A DNA stretch of 42,661 nucleotides from an uncultured bacterium (GTDB taxonomy: Bacteria > Verrucomicrobiota > Kiritimatiellia > CAIVKH01), in the NCBI GenBank assembly GCA_903906425.1, contig CAIVKH010000229.1, positions 1-42,661 on the forward strand. The letters run 5' to 3'. Both the position numbers and the translations under genes were made by a program. Position 1 is the first letter of the stretch; every line of letters starts with the position of its first letter. Positions 41,615 through 42,661 of this stretch are shown one piece after another. Below the pieces are notes generated by a model, which was given only the letters and a program-made list of their open reading frames with translations, did not search any database and had not been told where the DNA came from.

Positions 41615-41782
41615 TTCCGAATGCGCCTGTTGTTCATGCACTGGCTGAGATACCACGGGCGCTGGGCGCAAGGCGGCGTTTCCGTGGCGAGAGATTCTGG
41701 CGCGACGGCGAACAGGGGCATTCGAGCTGACGGAACGGAGGTCCGCCTCCGCGCTTGGCAGCGCGCGACTGCGCCAATGAAT
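41615..41782. other. Divergent intergenic DNA between two fucosidase genes
   Basis: It holds a perfect GC hairpin at 41736-41751 (CGGAGG, loop TCCG, CCTCCG). A frame from 41636 (MHWLRY...) runs into locus 14 and ends Phe-Gln-stop, but it resembles no protein and is probably not a gene. Confidence 0.35.
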
Positions 41783-41829
41783 TTCCAATGATTGGAACTT
41801 TGGGCGGCCGGGTTTTCCAATCATTGGAG
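41783..41829. repeat. Paired palindrome, locus 14
   Basis: A perfect copy at 41783-41797 (centre G) and one with a single change at its last base at 41815-41829 (centre C), 32 bp apart. The pair ends 23 nt before the GH29 copy 2 start codon. Confidence 0.9.
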
Positions 41830-41852
41830 AATCTGATGAAAGGACAGGAAGT

Positions 41853-42661
41853 ATGAAAAGAAGAGCGGCGATCATCGCATCGGTCATGATTTTCGAACTG
41901 GTCGCGAACCTTCACGCGGCGGACACGGCGGCTTCCGCGGCGGGCCCGGATCAGCGCGCGGCGCGGATGGCATGGTGGCACGAGGCCAAGTTCGGAATGT
42001 TCATCCATTGGGGGCTCTATTCGCTGCCCGCGGGCGAGTGGAAGGGCAGGGCCTACGACGGCATCGGCGAGTGGATTATGTACAAGGCGCGCATCCCGCT
42101 CGCGGACTACGAAGAACTCGCGACGCATTTCAATCCCGTGAAGTTCGACGCGGAGGCGTGGGCGCAACTGGCGCAGGACGCAGGGATGAAATATCTCATC
42201 ATCACCTCAAAGCACCATGACGGGTTCGCGATGTTCGGCTCGAAGGTTGACGCGTTCAACATCGTGGATGCCACGCCGTTCAAGCGCGACCCGATGAAGG
42301 AACTGGCTGCGGCGTGCGCGAGGCGCAGCATCAAGTTTGGATTTTATTATTCGCAGGCGCAGGACTGGCACGCGCCGGGTGGCGCGATCTGGGAGGGCCG
42401 CCACGAGAACGATCCGGTGTTCGCAGACCCGCATTGGGACCCGAAGCAGAGCGGTGATTTCGAAACGTATTTCACGAGCAAGGCGATTCCGCAGGTTCGC
42501 GAAATCCTCGGCAACTACGGCCCGGTTGCCGTCGTCTGGTTCGACACGCCGTTGAAAGTCATGACCGACGAGCGCGCAGGCCGGCTGGAAAAACTCGTCC
42601 ACGAATTGCAGCCCAACTGCATCGTCAGCGGCCGCCTCGGCGGCCACGCCAGGAGCGATTA
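41853..42661 (+). CDS. Secreted alpha-L-fucosidase (GH29), copy 2, partial
   Basis: 269 codons are visible before the right edge cuts the gene. Signal peptide (MKRRAAIIASVMIFELVANLHA). GH29 motifs: FGMFIHWGLYSLPAGEWKG (about 47-65), TSKHHDGFAMFGS (about 118-130) and VAVVWFDTPL, with Asp231 the likely nucleophile. It differs clearly from the neighbouring GH29 (for example the segment after IHWGLYSLPA), so they are paralogues or separate acquisitions and may cut different linkages. A purine-rich AGGACAGGAAG lies just before ATG 41853. It is preceded by two palindrome loci, 13 and 14. Confidence 0.93.
   Translation, partial: MKRRAAIIASVMIFELVANLHAADTAASAAGPDQRAARMAWWHEAKFGMFIHWGLYSLPAGEWKGRAYDGIGEWIMYKARIPLADYEELATHFNPVKFDAEAWAQLAQDAGMKYLIITSKHHDGFAMFGSKVDAFNIVDATPFKRDPMKELAAACARRSIKFGFYYSQAQDWHAPGGAIWEGRHENDPVFADPHWDPKQSGDFETYFTSKAIPQVREILGNYGPVAVVWFDTPLKVMTDERAGRLEKLVHELQPNCIVSGRLGGHARSD

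Noticed and set aside
11635-41829. Palindromes as -35/-10 promoter pairs
   Set aside because: TTGGAA and the next TTCCAA are 17 bp apart, but TTCCAA is not a -10 box, and locus 7 lies between convergent gene ends.
1-42661. tRNA, rRNA, integrase, insertion sequence or phage genes
   Set aside because: I saw no cloverleaf with CCA end, no rRNA-like stretch and no transposase, integrase or structural phage motifs.

Overview
The window looks like chromosomal DNA from a GC-rich, carbohydrate-degrading bacterium of the Planctomycetes-Verrucomicrobia-Chlamydiae (PVC) superphylum, most likely Verrucomicrobiota, Kiritimatiellota or a close relative. This is an inference from gene families: a DUF1549/DUF1553 - DUF1501 - PPC-domain cluster, a Cys-type sulfatase, a Ser/Thr kinase fused to a sulfatase-modifying-factor-like domain, a DUF6288/HEAT protein, a LamG protein, and sugar isomerase plus Gfo/Idh/MocA pairs. 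No rRNA, tRNA, cas gene, transposase or phage gene is visible.

Layout, left to right. 1-1510 (-): a secreted-then-membrane-anchored protein with a DUF4388-like region running into a methyltransferase motif, cut by the window edge. 1642-5142: divergent GH20 hexosaminidase and sulfatase. 5168-8514: a small secreted protein divergent from a sugar isomerase / oxidoreductase operon that ends in a strong terminator. 8612-11431 (-): kinase with FGE-like domain. 11722-13877 (-): two esterases. 14362-19961 (+): DUF1549/1553, DUF1501 and PPC-domain proteins. 20186-22687: divergent LamG-SHOCT and DUF4832 proteins. 22877-23081: a 41-bp tandem repeat. 23192-25654 (-): aspartate-type aminotransferase and a duplicated NDP-kinase. 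25865-28796: a pterin/folate group (folE, an unknown acidic protein, folB, a pteridine-reductase-like SDR). 28926-32797: glycosidase-like propeller, SRPBCC protein, DUF6429 protein, a 42-bp minisatellite that can be read as a repeat protein, and an SGNH hydrolase. 32807-41537 (-): response regulator with PAS domains, SASA esterase, metallophosphatase-discoidin fusion, DUF6288 protein and GH29 fucosidase. 41853-end (+): a second GH29 fucosidase, cut by the edge.

The most unusual signal is not a gene. A 15-bp palindrome, TTCCAAT(C/G)ATTGGAA, occurs 30 times (23 perfect) at 14 loci, always as a pair or triplet. In 15 of 16 cases the neighbouring copies start exactly 32 bp apart (33 bp once), with a variable, often GC-rich 17-nt spacer. 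The loci lie between genes or overlap the extreme ends of genes. Most mark boundaries between transcription units, and none lies in a short gap inside an apparent operon. At two loci the palindrome itself supplies the stop codon of the neighbouring gene. This behaves like a genome-wide, helically phased double site or double-hairpin element.

Functionally, the secreted enzymes (sulfatase, GH20, two GH29, acetyl-xylan-esterase-like, SASA and SGNH esterases, GH43/GH130-like propeller, DUF4832) suggest attack on sulfated, acetylated glycans containing fucose and hexosamine, such as fucoidan-like algal polymers or mucins. The isomerase and Gfo/Idh/MocA pair could process released sugars.
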